Positions 23,832 through 32,614 of a stretch of DNA of 56,989 nt are shown here, piece after piece. Made by a program: the position numbers and the translations under genes. Below the pieces are notes generated by a model. That model ran no database searches, was not told where the DNA came from, and worked only from the letters and a program-made list of their open reading frames with translations. Positions within the stretch are counted from its first letter, which is position 1; the number at the start of each line of letters is the position of its first letter. Source of the stretch: Nitrospirota bacterium (lineage in GTDB: Bacteria > Nitrospirota > Thermodesulfovibrionia > Thermodesulfovibrionales > Dissulfurispiraceae); assembly GCA_015233655.1 (NCBI GenBank), contig JADFXI010000006.1:1-56989 (forward strand), in the 5' to 3' direction.

Positions 23832-24992
23832 TCATTTGTTCAATATATCGTTGAGCAATTCTTCAATTTTCCTGAAACGATAAAGAATACGGTTTTTATC
23901 GCTTGTGGATGTAGATACTGCCGACAAAAATGATTCATCATTATTTAATAATTCAATTAACCCATTCATAACTTCTTTTTTCTTTTTCGCCAAAGCCTTT
24001 CTTTCAGCGTCACTAAGCCTAGCGAATATGACAGAAAAAATATCAAATAATGCTTTATTCAATGGCTTTCTTCTGTCTCCCACTTGAAACAATTTCCTAA
24101 AAGCATTTCTTCCAAAAATCTCATAATTTAAATTCATAGAGTTGATGAAATCTTCTTTGCATTTTTTCCTGTCAGCTTCGGTCATCGTTTTAACATGCGC
24201 CATTGCTTTGCTCATAAAGTTATCTAAATCAGGAGTGTACTTTTCATATCCGAAAAGATAAAAACTCAAAAAGCGGTTGGCAAAATCTCTATCTAACATT
24301 CGCTGTGGGCTAATGGCATAAGATGTGGCCTTCTTAAATTCTTCTAGGCTAGCCAACTCAGCAATAAACTTTGCGGGCGTACCTTGATTCAGCGCATGCC
24401 GGATTTCCTGAGGTTCCAGGACTAAGCCACCGGTATTGATGCGTTTGAAAATATTAAATTTGACATCTTCGGGCGTTCCAGGATTAATGATGTAGGCTAC
24501 CACTTGCGTTTCTTCGATTATTCGCTGCAAGTCGCGGTTAAGATCGTCATAACCTTTTCCGTTTAACTGAGTGAGGAACTCTAGGTTGTTCAATTTTAAT
24601 GTTTTCTTGACTACAAAATTTCTAATACTGCTTAAACGTTGCAGACCATCAACCACTAGCCATTTATTCTTTTCTGTACCATCAAAATAAAAGGCCGGCA
24701 ATGGGAACCGAATGAGAATTGATTCGATCAGCCTGCTTTGTTGGTCCTCATCCCACAAATCATCTTTTCGCTGGAAATAACTTTCGGTATTCAACTCGAT
24801 TTCCGGCTCTTTCTGTTTGATGCGTTTTATTAATAAATCAATATTGAGTAGCTTATTTTCAATATTTATTAGCGCGGGATTAAAAGGTTTATCCATCAAT
24901 TTAACTGTCGGGTCAATATTCTCCTGTTCGACAGTTTCTTCCGGCTGATCGCTAATATCTATCACTTTTTCGGTAGCTCCTGAATTGCTCAT
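23832..24992 (-). CDS. DUF262 (ParB-like nuclease fold) protein
   Basis: 386 aa. The DUF262 core (about 55-230) has Q-R-K-D-D-x-W then QQSRLIESILIRFPLPAFYF and WLVVDGLQRLSSI, the place of the usual DGQQRLT motif. The C-terminal 150 residues are helical and contain no HNH motif of the DUF1524 type, so this is not a full GmrSD enzyme. The N-terminal 45 residues are acidic and probably disordered. It is the first gene of a three-gene A+T-rich operon. DUF262 proteins take part in restriction of modified phage DNA (GmrSD), hence the defence assignment by analogy. Confidence 0.82.
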   Translation of the reverse strand: MSNSGATEKVIDISDQPEETVEQENIDPTVKLMDKPFNPALINIENKLLNIDLLIKRIKQKEPEIELNTESYFQRKDDLWDEDQQSRLIESILIRFPLPAFYFDGTEKNKWLVVDGLQRLSSIRNFVVKKTLKLNNLEFLTQLNGKGYDDLNRDLQRIIEETQVVAYIINPGTPEDVKFNIFKRINTGGLVLEPQEIRHALNQGTPAKFIAELASLEEFKKATSYAISPQRMLDRDFANRFLSFYLFGYEKYTPDLDNFMSKAMAHVKTMTEADRKKCKEDFINSMNLNYEIFGRNAFRKLFQVGDRRKPLNKALFDIFSVIFARLSDAERKALAKKKKEVMNGLIELLNNDESFLSAVSTSTSDKNRILYRFRKIEELLNDILNK

Positions 24993-25216
24993 CAGACAAA
25001 TTATATATCAAACTGCCAATCAAAATCCTGCTCTTCTAGAAAGAGGGCATACAGTCAGGGTCGGCTGTCAATAGCGGATACCTCATAGAAAGAAACATCC
25101 CATGCTCTTCCCATTGTGCCGCGGTGTACGATTGGAAATAAGTATGGTGCCCCCAGAATATTCATTTAGCTGTTCATCCAGGCTCAAAATTATGCAGTTT
25201 TCTTAGTTCCTTGAGT
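24993..25216. other. Leader region of the DUF262 operon; no confident gene
   Basis: This A+T-moderate stretch lies between the small Cys-motif gene and the DUF262 gene. The minus strand has a 36-codon open frame (about 25165-25055) encoding HRGTMGRAWDVSFYEVSA-like residues, which I cannot assign and do not call. No clear repeat or attachment site was seen at this island edge. Confidence 0.35.
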
Positions 25217-25372
25217 TTAACCAGCCCTTAACGCGTACACTATCTCTTTAATGTCTGCTTTCATTTTGCCGAACTCTTTGTCCTTCCACCTGAGAGCCCC
25301 ACCGGTCTTATTAGGTTTGCACAGCGGACAACTCCTTTTCTTTTTCTTTAGACGCTTTCTATTGAGTCCCAT
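25217..25372 (-). CDS. Small Cys-motif protein (51 aa)
   Basis: 51 aa, very basic at the start (MGLNRKRLKKKKR), then SCPLCKPNKTGG with a CxxC pair, RWKDKEF and a helical C-terminus ending IVYALRAG. The compact CPLCKP...RWK pattern resembles short conserved bacterial proteins I have seen annotated as hypothetical, but I cannot name a family. No clear Shine-Dalgarno precedes the ATG. It lies upstream of the DUF262 operon on the same strand. If real it could bind zinc or nucleic acid. It is too short for most gene finders to call. Confidence 0.5.
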   Translation of the reverse strand: MGLNRKRLKKKKRSCPLCKPNKTGGALRWKDKEFGKMKADIKEIVYALRAG

Positions 25373-25429
25373 AAATTGTTTTGTTTGACAAGCCTATTTT
25401 CACATTTTTCCGACGTTATTACAAGGCTT

Positions 25430-26785
25430 TTACCCGAAGATCTTCCCCGGATTCATCAGCCCTCGCGGGTCGAATACGGCTTTTATCCCTTTCATGAGTT
25501 CTATTTCGCGTTGTTTTATTTCCATGCCCAAATATGGGGCCTTTGTGAGGCCTATGCCGTGTTCGCCTGACAGGGAGCCTCCCAGCTTGAGCGTGATTTC
25601 GAATATTCTTGTCACAAGCTCCATGCCGCGAGCGAATTCTTCCTTGTTACTGCGGTCAACCATTATATTAACGTGCAGGTTCCCATCTCCCGCATGACCG
25701 AAGCTTATTATCTTTATCCCGCTGCTTTCGGACAACCTTCTGAGTTCCATAAGCATGATAGGGACTTTGTCTCTGGGTACCACGACGTCCTCATTAATTT
25801 TTGTCGGTTTGATGTGGTAAAGCGCCGGCGACAGGGACCGTCTCGCTTCCCAGAGTCTCTCCGAGGCCATGGCGTCCTCCGCAACAATCGCCTCTCCCCC
25901 GAAGCTTTTGCAGATATCGACTATGCGCTCGGCTTCTTTCTTAATAGTTGCAGGATAACCGTCGAGTTCGATAAGAAGGAATGCATCAACATCGGTAGGG
26001 AGGCCGATCGGTCTGTAGTTTTCGATTGCTTCAATGGCTGATTTGTCTAAAAGTTCAAGGGTCCTGGGGATGATTTTTGAGGTGATGATCTTCGAAATAG
26101 CGGTGCCTGAAGACTCAAGGCTGTTAAAAAATACCATAAGCGTCATCATGTCTTCGGGGAGGGGCAATATCTTGAGCCGTATCTTTGATGCCAATGCCAG
26201 TGTGCCCTCAGAGCCTATTAGCAGGTCCTTGAGGTCGTATCCGACAGCTCTTTTATGTGTCTTGCCTCCCGTGCTAATCAGACTGCCATCCGGCATTACG
26301 GCTTCAATCCCCATTACATAATCGCGGGTAACGCCGTACTTGAGGGCCCTTGGCCCCCCTGCATTGGTAGCCACGTTGCCGCCGATAGTGCAGTTATTAA
26401 GACTGGCTGGATCAGGGGGATAAAAAAATCCGAGATACTCCAGTTCCTTCTGAAGCTTTCCATTTATAATGCCGGGCTCGACGGTCACAGTCATGTTCTT
26501 GGTATCTACATCGAGCAATTTTCGCATTTTTTCAAAGCTGATAACAATGGTGTTTGATTGGGGAACTGAGGCGCCCGTCATACCTGTGCCAGCTCCTCGG
26601 GCCACGATAGAGTAATTGTTGGATGCGGCGAAGTTTACTATTTTTACAATCTGATCAGCATTTTTAGGCCAGGCAACGGCCAACGGAAGCATTGCTTCCG
26701 TATTTGACGCGTCATAACTGTAACAAATGCGGTCTTCTTTTTCTGTAGAGATTTCTATGCCGGGGATAAGGGAAGAGACTCTCAT
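25430..26785 (-). CDS. glcD: FAD-linked 2-hydroxyacid oxidase (GlcD / D-lactate dehydrogenase type)
   Basis: 451 aa flavoprotein of the VAO family oxidising glycolate, D-lactate or a similar 2-hydroxyacid. The FAD_binding_4 domain shows ARGAGTGMTGASVP and GGNVATNAGGPRALKYG. The C-terminal FAD-oxidase domain shows FGHAGDGNLHVNIMV with its conserved His and Asn, and SGEHGIGLTKAPYL near the end. No signal peptide is present. No glcE or glcF (Fe-S) partner is adjacent, so the electron acceptor is unknown. It is downstream of rpsU on the same strand, 43 bases away. The substrate cannot be decided from sequence. Confidence 0.88.
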   Translation of the reverse strand: MRVSSLIPGIEISTEKEDRICYSYDASNTEAMLPLAVAWPKNADQIVKIVNFAASNNYSIVARGAGTGMTGASVPQSNTIVISFEKMRKLLDVDTKNMTVTVEPGIINGKLQKELEYLGFFYPPDPASLNNCTIGGNVATNAGGPRALKYGVTRDYVMGIEAVMPDGSLISTGGKTHKRAVGYDLKDLLIGSEGTLALASKIRLKILPLPEDMMTLMVFFNSLESSGTAISKIITSKIIPRTLELLDKSAIEAIENYRPIGLPTDVDAFLLIELDGYPATIKKEAERIVDICKSFGGEAIVAEDAMASERLWEARRSLSPALYHIKPTKINEDVVVPRDKVPIMLMELRRLSESSGIKIISFGHAGDGNLHVNIMVDRSNKEEFARGMELVTRIFEITLKLGGSLSGEHGIGLTKAPYLGMEIKQREIELMKGIKAVFDPRGLMNPGKIFG

Positions 26786-26828
26786 ATCTGAAAATTATAC
26801 TAATTATCAGCTATTAAGTAAATTCAGT

Positions 26829-27056
26829 TCACCGGCTTCCAGTGCCAACTCCTGGTTTCGATTTTTGTGGGGATTTGAATCTCTGTGCTTTGAGGCGCTT
26901 TCTTTTTGCCTCTCTTTGCTTCTGTTTCATTCTTTCTGAAGGTTTCAGGTAAAAACTTCTTTTCTTTATCTCTCTGAAAAGGCCGTCTCTCTGCAGCCTG
27001 CGCTTCAGGTCTTTGAGTGCTTTTTCAACATCATTACCACTTACATTTACCTGCAA
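26829..27056 (-). CDS. rpsU: 30S ribosomal protein S21 (TTG start)
   Basis: 75 aa. It matches S21 throughout: QVNVSGNDVEKALKDLKRRL, then FREIKKRSFYLKPSERM and a Lys/Arg-rich helix, with a Gly/Ser/Lys tail longer than in E. coli. A longer open frame exists upstream, but it overlaps the RRM gene and encodes nothing conserved. The TTG at 27056 has a GGAGG Shine-Dalgarno and gives exactly the expected N-terminus. It begins one base after the RRM gene stop, so the two are coupled. S21 helps mRNA binding on the small subunit. Confidence 0.88.
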   Translation of the reverse strand: MQVNVSGNDVEKALKDLKRRLQRDGLFREIKKRSFYLKPSERMKQKQREAKRKRLKAQRFKSPQKSKPGVGTGSR

Positions 27057-27057
27057 A

Positions 27058-27405
27058 TTACCTCCTTCCCCTTCCAGCCGGTCCTCTACCCCCGCCGCTG
27101 CCGCTGCCGCCAAATCCGCTCCTTCTGGCACCGAAACCGCTCTTATCACCTTTGGGTTGTTGAGGTTTTGCCTCGGCAACAGAAAGAGTTTTTTCCATAA
27201 ATACAGTGTTATTTATTGTCTCGATAGCTTTTTTTGCATCCTCTTCGGTAGCCATTTCTACAAACCCGAATCCTTTGGACCGGCCTGTGTGAAAATCAGT
27301 TATAATTGTGGCTGTCTCTACTTCTCCAGCCTTCTCGAAGAGTTCTTTGAGTTCGTCCTGCTTGGTCTTGAAAGAAATGTTTCCAACATATAGTTTCTTT
27401 CCCAT
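27058..27405 (-). CDS. RRM-type RNA-binding protein
   Basis: 115 aa, a single RNA-recognition motif with RNP2 (LYVGNI) and RNP1 (KGFGFVEM) followed by a Gly/Arg-rich tail (GFGGSGSGGGRG). Proteins of this design in cyanobacteria are cold-induced RNA chaperones and are often encoded directly before rpsU, as here. The ATG at 27405 has an AGGAGG Shine-Dalgarno. A terminator after smc separates it from that gene, so it must have its own promoter, although the space (about 15 bases past the terminator) is very short and read-through may contribute. Confidence 0.9.
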   Translation of the reverse strand: MGKKLYVGNISFKTKQDELKELFEKAGEVETATIITDFHTGRSKGFGFVEMATEEDAKKAIETINNTVFMEKTLSVAEAKPQQPKGDKSGFGARRSGFGGSGSGGGRGPAGRGRR

Positions 27406-27420
27406 TGCAACCTCCTAGCT

Positions 27421-27475
27421 CAAAAAATAAAAAACCCCGAGACTTCCTTTTAAAGTCTCCGGGACTTTCTTAACT
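27421..27475 (-). terminator. Rho-independent terminator after smc
   Basis: On the minus strand a G+C-rich hairpin (arms about 27463-27453 and 27445-27435, one bulge) is followed by a T-rich tract (complement of aaaaaataaaaaa, 27422-27434). It lies about 80 bases after the smc stop and just before the RRM gene. Confidence 0.7.
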
Positions 27476-27551
27476 TTAAAAGCACTTTTAAGTATAGCTT
27501 ATAGCCGGGGTATTGTAAACATTTATTTAAAAAGGCTTTTTGTTGTGTGAA

Positions 27552-30500
27552 TTATTCCGTATCGCTGACTTCAGCAAATTGCATGGAAATTGCTTTTGAC
27601 ACCCCGGCCTCTTCCATGGTGATGCCGTACAAGTAGTCTGCAACCTCCATGGTAGACCGGTTGTGGGTGATAATAATGAACTGGGTCTCGTTTGAAAGCC
27701 CCTTGATCATCTGCGCAAACCGGACGGTATTTGACTCGTCAAGAGGGGCATCAACTTCATCAAGTATGCAAAGCGGGCTCGGTTTGATCAGAAAACCCGC
27801 AAAAAGCAGCGAAAGCGACGTCAGGGCTTTTTCTCCGCCGGAAAGCAGGTTCAGATTCTGGAGTTTCTTGCCGGGCGGCTGGGCAATTATTTCGAGGCCG
27901 GACTCAAGTATGTTCTCCTCGTCGCCAAGGATGATGTCAGCCTTGCCCCCGCCGAAGAGGGACATGAATACTTCGGAAAACTTGGCCCTGAGGGCATCAT
28001 ATGCCTCGCGAAGCTTTCTCCTCGTGGAAGCATTAATTCTGCTTATGGCCTCTTCCAGTTCTGCAATGGAGAGGGTCAGGTCCTGCTGCTGCTGCGTCAG
28101 GAACTCGTAGCGTTTTTTCAGATCTTCATATTCCTCAATGGTGCCGAGGTTTACCGGGCCAAGGTCACGTATTTTCTCACTGAGCTGATTTACCTGCTCC
28201 TCGTCCTGTACAGGATCTGACCCCTCTGTAACTATTTCTTCGCTTTTTATTTCGACTCCATACTTGTACCTTATTGAACTCTCAATATGCTCAGCCTTAA
28301 GCCTGTTCTCCACAGACTGAGCATTTGCTTCAGCCAGCTTCGCAGATAATTCGTCAATTTCAAGACGGAATGTTTTCAGGGAGTTGCTTTCGGCAACGAC
28401 GGCATTATTTTCGGTCTCAATCGCTTCCTTTTGAATGTTTTTCTCCCTGCGCATAATATCGGCATCGACGACCATCGCTTTGATGGCTTCTTCATGGCGC
28501 TGTAACTCGAGAGTCGACTCGGCAAGTTTCTCTTCTGCCTCAGCGGCCTCCCGGACAGCCTTGGAACGGGCCGCATCAAGGTCTTTCAGATCGCCTGCAA
28601 CACCTGATTTCTCGCGTTGCAGGGCCTCCAGCTTCTCCCTGTAGGATGTAATGGAAAGCTGCAGCTCGGTGACCTCGGACCTTGCTGCCTCAATTTGTGT
28701 CCTTACCGACCCTATCGAGTCCTGAAGCTCAGTTATGCCCTTGTTAATAGAATCCACCTGCTCTTCCAGGAGTCTGATTTCTTCGGATTTGGCTGTGATC
28801 AGGGCATTCAGTGATTCTTTTTCTCCGGCTATAGTCGTGATCTCGGAATTAAGAAAGCCGAGCTTCCGCTGCATTCTTTCCGCCTCTTCATGGAGGCTGT
28901 TCATTGAATGATCTGCTACAGACAGTTCTTTGCCGAGGCCGACAAGAGAGTTTTCTATAGCTATCAGCGACTCTTTCTTGCCGGACAACGCGTCAGTTGA
29001 GGCAGATAAATCCTTTTCATGACCATTGATCAGCGACTGCTGCTCAACTATTGTCGCATGGAGTTCTTTTATCTCTCTTTTTCTTTTCAGGATGTCCTTT
29101 ACCTGACCCGCGAGGATTACGCTATCCCGGTCAATGACCTCGCCATCAAGAGTAACCAGAGTATAGTTATTGGCTATTTTCTTTTGTCTCAACGCAATGG
29201 CAGCCTGAAGGTCCCTTACTATAAGCGTATTATCAAGTATAAGGCCCGCAGGTCCCTGGCCTCCATTGTTTTCAAGGTTGATAAAGTCAGAGGCCCTGCC
29301 GATAATAGTGTCAGCCGACGTGCTGTCGGCATCGAGTTCTCCCATGATGTCGCCAGGCACATGCAGCCTGTCGTTGAATCCGGTGTAGATGAGGGCGGTT
29401 CTGCCGAGGCTCCTGTCTTTGATTATAGTTGCTGCAGCCAGTATGTCTTCAACACTTTTCAGTATAAGAGAGTTTATTCTTTCTGAGAGGGCCGCCTCGA
29501 TCGCCCTTTCGTATTGCCTTTCGGTGCTTATTACATCGGAAAGCACAAGGCAGTCAGACGATAATATAGGTGACGCTTCAGGGGAGCCTGGGGCGGCATG
29601 CACTGCCTCTGACAGGACATCCATAAGCGATTTGTCAAAGACAAGCTCTTTAAGTGATTCAAGACGCGCCATGTTTGAGGCCAGCGTCTCGCGTTCAGTT
29701 GCGAGCAGATTTTTCCTGCTTTCAATATCATTGTTCAGCTTCTCTATCTCGGCCTTTAGGTCGTCTTTCTCAGACTGCATTGCCGCCAGCCTGTCCTTTA
29801 GCCCTGTGACATTCTCGATGGCAGTTCTAATCGATTCTTCGACAGCGGCAATCCCGCTTGACACAGTCTCCAGGTCCCTTGCCGATGCTGATTCGCGGTA
29901 TTGTAAAGTCTCAAAAGACGACTGAAGCTTATGCAGCTCATTCCTTTTCTGACCGGCAATCTCCGAAACCCTGAAAAGCTCCTTTCTCTTTGCATCCATC
30001 TCTGACTCTTTTTCAGCAATTGATGATTCTATTGCAGCGAGGACTTCCCGTTTGTCGCGCAGTTCGTCCGCCAATCCGGACATCCCGGATGAAAAGGCGT
30101 TTGAATTTGCTTCAATTGCTTCGAGCTTTTTTTCAAGTTCCTCATTTTTTCTGTCGAACTCGCCCTGTTGAACGGAGAGCCTGATAATATCGGCCCTTAT
30201 ATTATCTGTTGTCGTTTTCAGTATGGCGATACGCTTCTCTGATTCTGAAATGTCCTTCTCTTTGTTGTATAGGGAATTTTCGAGGTCAGCAAGGGCCCTT
30301 TCTTTTGCGGCCAACTCAAGCCTCTTTGACTCGACCTGGTTTTCTAATGTGGAAAGAGCGCTTCTCTTTAAGGAGTCCGCTTCTCTTAATTGTTCGGTGC
30401 CGGCCGAAAGCTCCTCAAGGATGCCGCATAAACGGAGGAATTCCTTTTTTGCGATCCTTAGCTCTATGTTTTTCAGTTCTCCGTTGAGCCGCTTATAGCG

Positions 30501-31172
30501 CTCGGCCTTTTTGACCTGCCGATCCAGGCTGTTTATCTGGCGCTTGACTTCGAACACTATATCATTGATGCGCTGGAGGTTCTGCTTGGATGATTCGAGC
30601 TTTGAGAGAGCCTCGGCTTTCCGCACCTTGTATTTCATTACCCCTGCGACCTCTTCTATCAGAAATCTTCTGTCCTGGGGTTTTGCGTTTATGATTTCAG
30701 AGACCTTTCCCTGGTCCATTATTGAGTAACTTTTAACATCAAGCCCCGTATCGAGGAAAAGGTCCTTAATGTCTCTGAGCCTGCACTGGCTCTTATTATG
30801 AAGGTACTCGCTCTCTCCAGACCTGTAGAGCCTGCGCGAAACAGAGGACTCATCCTGGGGCGTGTTGTTTTCAGAAGTGCTGCCGTTGCCATTCTCTTCA
30901 CCCTGTTTGGCGGAAAAAGCGATCTGAAGTGTGACCTCAGCCATACCTCGCTGCTTTACAGTGGAGGAACCCTGAAAAATGACCTCTTCCATTTTGTCGC
31001 CGCGCAGGCTCTTGACGCTTTGCTCCCCCAGCACCCACTTGAAGGCATCGACCACATTGCTTTTCCCGCAGCCGTTCGGCCCTACAATACAGGTAACGCC
31101 ATGATGGAGTTTGATCACTGTTTTGTCCGAAAAGGATTTAAAGCCTGCAAGCTCTATCTGTTTAATCCTCAT
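27552..31172 (-). CDS. smc: Chromosome segregation protein SMC
   Basis: 1206 aa cytoplasmic ATPase of the bacterial condensin. The N-terminal head has Walker A GPNGCGKSN (about 32-40) and the Q-loop region. Two long coiled coils flank a hinge (about 520-660). The C-terminal head has LLSGGEKALTSLSLLFAG and Walker B LCILDEVDAPLDE. Length is typical. It is divergent from dsrA, so the 219-base gap between them carries promoters for both. No scpA or scpB is in the window. Its start (MRIKQIELAGFKSF) matches the family exactly. Confidence 0.96.
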   Translation of the reverse strand: MRIKQIELAGFKSFSDKTVIKLHHGVTCIVGPNGCGKSNVVDAFKWVLGEQSVKSLRGDKMEEVIFQGSSTVKQRGMAEVTLQIAFSAKQGEENGNGSTSENNTPQDESSVSRRLYRSGESEYLHNKSQCRLRDIKDLFLDTGLDVKSYSIMDQGKVSEIINAKPQDRRFLIEEVAGVMKYKVRKAEALSKLESSKQNLQRINDIVFEVKRQINSLDRQVKKAERYKRLNGELKNIELRIAKKEFLRLCGILEELSAGTEQLREADSLKRSALSTLENQVESKRLELAAKERALADLENSLYNKEKDISESEKRIAILKTTTDNIRADIIRLSVQQGEFDRKNEELEKKLEAIEANSNAFSSGMSGLADELRDKREVLAAIESSIAEKESEMDAKRKELFRVSEIAGQKRNELHKLQSSFETLQYRESASARDLETVSSGIAAVEESIRTAIENVTGLKDRLAAMQSEKDDLKAEIEKLNNDIESRKNLLATERETLASNMARLESLKELVFDKSLMDVLSEAVHAAPGSPEASPILSSDCLVLSDVISTERQYERAIEAALSERINSLILKSVEDILAAATIIKDRSLGRTALIYTGFNDRLHVPGDIMGELDADSTSADTIIGRASDFINLENNGGQGPAGLILDNTLIVRDLQAAIALRQKKIANNYTLVTLDGEVIDRDSVILAGQVKDILKRKREIKELHATIVEQQSLINGHEKDLSASTDALSGKKESLIAIENSLVGLGKELSVADHSMNSLHEEAERMQRKLGFLNSEITTIAGEKESLNALITAKSEEIRLLEEQVDSINKGITELQDSIGSVRTQIEAARSEVTELQLSITSYREKLEALQREKSGVAGDLKDLDAARSKAVREAAEAEEKLAESTLELQRHEEAIKAMVVDADIMRREKNIQKEAIETENNAVVAESNSLKTFRLEIDELSAKLAEANAQSVENRLKAEHIESSIRYKYGVEIKSEEIVTEGSDPVQDEEQVNQLSEKIRDLGPVNLGTIEEYEDLKKRYEFLTQQQQDLTLSIAELEEAISRINASTRRKLREAYDALRAKFSEVFMSLFGGGKADIILGDEENILESGLEIIAQPPGKKLQNLNLLSGGEKALTSLSLLFAGFLIKPSPLCILDEVDAPLDESNTVRFAQMIKGLSNETQFIIITHNRSTMEVADYLYGITMEEAGVSKAISMQFAEVSDTE

Positions 31173-31391
31173 AACCTACAATTGTACGGTGCTTTTAACA
31201 AAAGGGTCAAGTTAAATATCCTCTATAAAAGATACTTAATATTTGAATTAATTTTTTTTATTTGACGGTTGACCCTTTGGTATATTAGCCTTCTATGTTA
31301 GTCTTATATTTTTTGCTGACGCTAAAGATAACGACTATATTTCTTAAACCAAAAATAATGTTGCGCAAAACTGAGACAAGAGGAGGTCTTT
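31173..31391. promoter_or_regulatory. Divergent smc/dsrA promoter region with a split inverted repeat
   Basis: A 219-base A+T-rich spacer. aaagggtcaa (31201-31210) recurs as its exact reverse complement at 31269-31278, 58 bases apart; the second arm contains TTGACC. A TTGCGCAA palindrome lies at 31362-31369. A strong AGAGGAGG Shine-Dalgarno precedes dsrA. No single clean -35/-10 pair stands out. The repeat could be a two-site operator controlling dsr transcription. Confidence 0.4.
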
Positions 31392-32576
31392 ATGCCAAAG
31401 AAGTACCAGACACCACTGTTGGACGAGCTTGAGAAAGGTCCGTTTCCAAGCTTCGTGACAGAGATCAAGAAGGCGGCCGAGAAAAGCGATATGGCTGCTG
31501 ATGAGCTGGGACAGCTCGAAAAATCTTACAGGGACAGGCGAGGCTACGGGAAGCACGGCGGCATCGTCGGTGTCCGCGGATACGGAAGCGGCGTTATCGG
31601 CAGATATTCTTCACTCCCCGAAGAATTCCCTAATGTGGCCAATTTCCATACCGTCAGAATCAATTCCACATCAGCTTTCTTCTACACATCGAAGTTCCTG
31701 AATGAAATGTGCGACATCTGGGACAAATATGGAAGCGGTCTCACCAACATGCACGGCTCAACCGGCGACCTGGTGCTGTTAGGCACAAACACGGAGAACC
31801 TCGAGACTATTTTTGCTGAATTTTCTTCACGCGGCTGGGATTTGGGCGGCTCCGGTTCAGCCTTAAGGACCCCTAGCTGCTGCGTAGGGCCGGCAAGGTG
31901 CGAATGGGCGAACATAGATACACTCGCCATTAACTATGCCATCACCCAGGAATGGCAGGACGAAATGCACAGGCCTGCATTCCCTTATAAATTCAAATTT
32001 AAGACAGCCGGTTGTGCAGTAGACTGTATAGCCTCTATCGCCCGCGCCGACTGTTCCATAATCGGGACCTGGAAGGGCAATATTGCTGTTGACCAGAAGG
32101 AAGTTGCCAATTATGAAAAGGGCGGCATGAACATACAGGAAGAAATCGTCAATATGTGCCCCAGCAAATGCATGAGCTATAACGGCAAAGAGTTGTCTAT
32201 AAAAGATGCTGATTGCGTGCGCTGCATGCACTGCATCGCAAAGATGACAAAGGCCTTGAAGGCGACAGGCGAAAAGGGAGCCACCATCCTCATAGGCGCC
32301 AAGGCCCCATTTGTTATAGGCGCTACCCTTTCATGGGTAATAGTTCCGTTCATCAAGATGGAACCCCCATACGACGAGTTCAAGGACCTCATCAGGAAGA
32401 TGTGGGAATTCTGGGATGAGTTCGGCAAGAACAGGGAGAGAATAGGAGAACTCATTATCAGGAAAGGGATGAGGGAATTCCTCGAATATTTAGGCCTGGA
32501 TCCTGTTCCTCAGCACGTAAAAGAGCCCAGAAGGGACCCGTTCTTCTTCTGGAGTGAAGCTGATTTAGCGAAATAA
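31392..32576 (+). CDS. dsrA: Dissimilatory sulfite reductase subunit alpha
   Basis: 394 aa cytoplasmic subunit. With DsrB it reduces sulfite, passing a DsrC trisulfide on. Two sulfite-reductase half domains surround a ferredoxin-type insertion. The Fe-S/siroheme ligands are in PSCCVGPARC and TAGCAVDC, and the ferredoxin domain has MCPSKC and CVRCMHC. The GGIVGVRGYGSGVIGRY region that shapes the siroheme pocket is intact. Length is slightly short of the Desulfovibrio protein but normal for Nitrospirota-type DsrA. A strong Shine-Dalgarno sets the start. First gene of the dsr locus, 38 bases before dsrB. Confidence 0.97.
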   Translation: MPKKYQTPLLDELEKGPFPSFVTEIKKAAEKSDMAADELGQLEKSYRDRRGYGKHGGIVGVRGYGSGVIGRYSSLPEEFPNVANFHTVRINSTSAFFYTSKFLNEMCDIWDKYGSGLTNMHGSTGDLVLLGTNTENLETIFAEFSSRGWDLGGSGSALRTPSCCVGPARCEWANIDTLAINYAITQEWQDEMHRPAFPYKFKFKTAGCAVDCIASIARADCSIIGTWKGNIAVDQKEVANYEKGGMNIQEEIVNMCPSKCMSYNGKELSIKDADCVRCMHCIAKMTKALKATGEKGATILIGAKAPFVIGATLSWVIVPFIKMEPPYDEFKDLIRKMWEFWDEFGKNRERIGELIIRKGMREFLEYLGLDPVPQHVKEPRRDPFFFWSEADLAK

Positions 32577-32614
32577 AACAAACAATTATATATTAATATA
32601 AGGAGGAATATGTT

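Noticed and set aside
25055-25165. 36-codon minus-strand frame with HRGTMGRAWDVSFYEVSA
   Set aside because: No Shine-Dalgarno and no family I can name; too short to support as a gene.
27057-27179. Longer upstream start for S21
   Set aside because: The added residues overlap the RRM gene in another frame and do not resemble S21.
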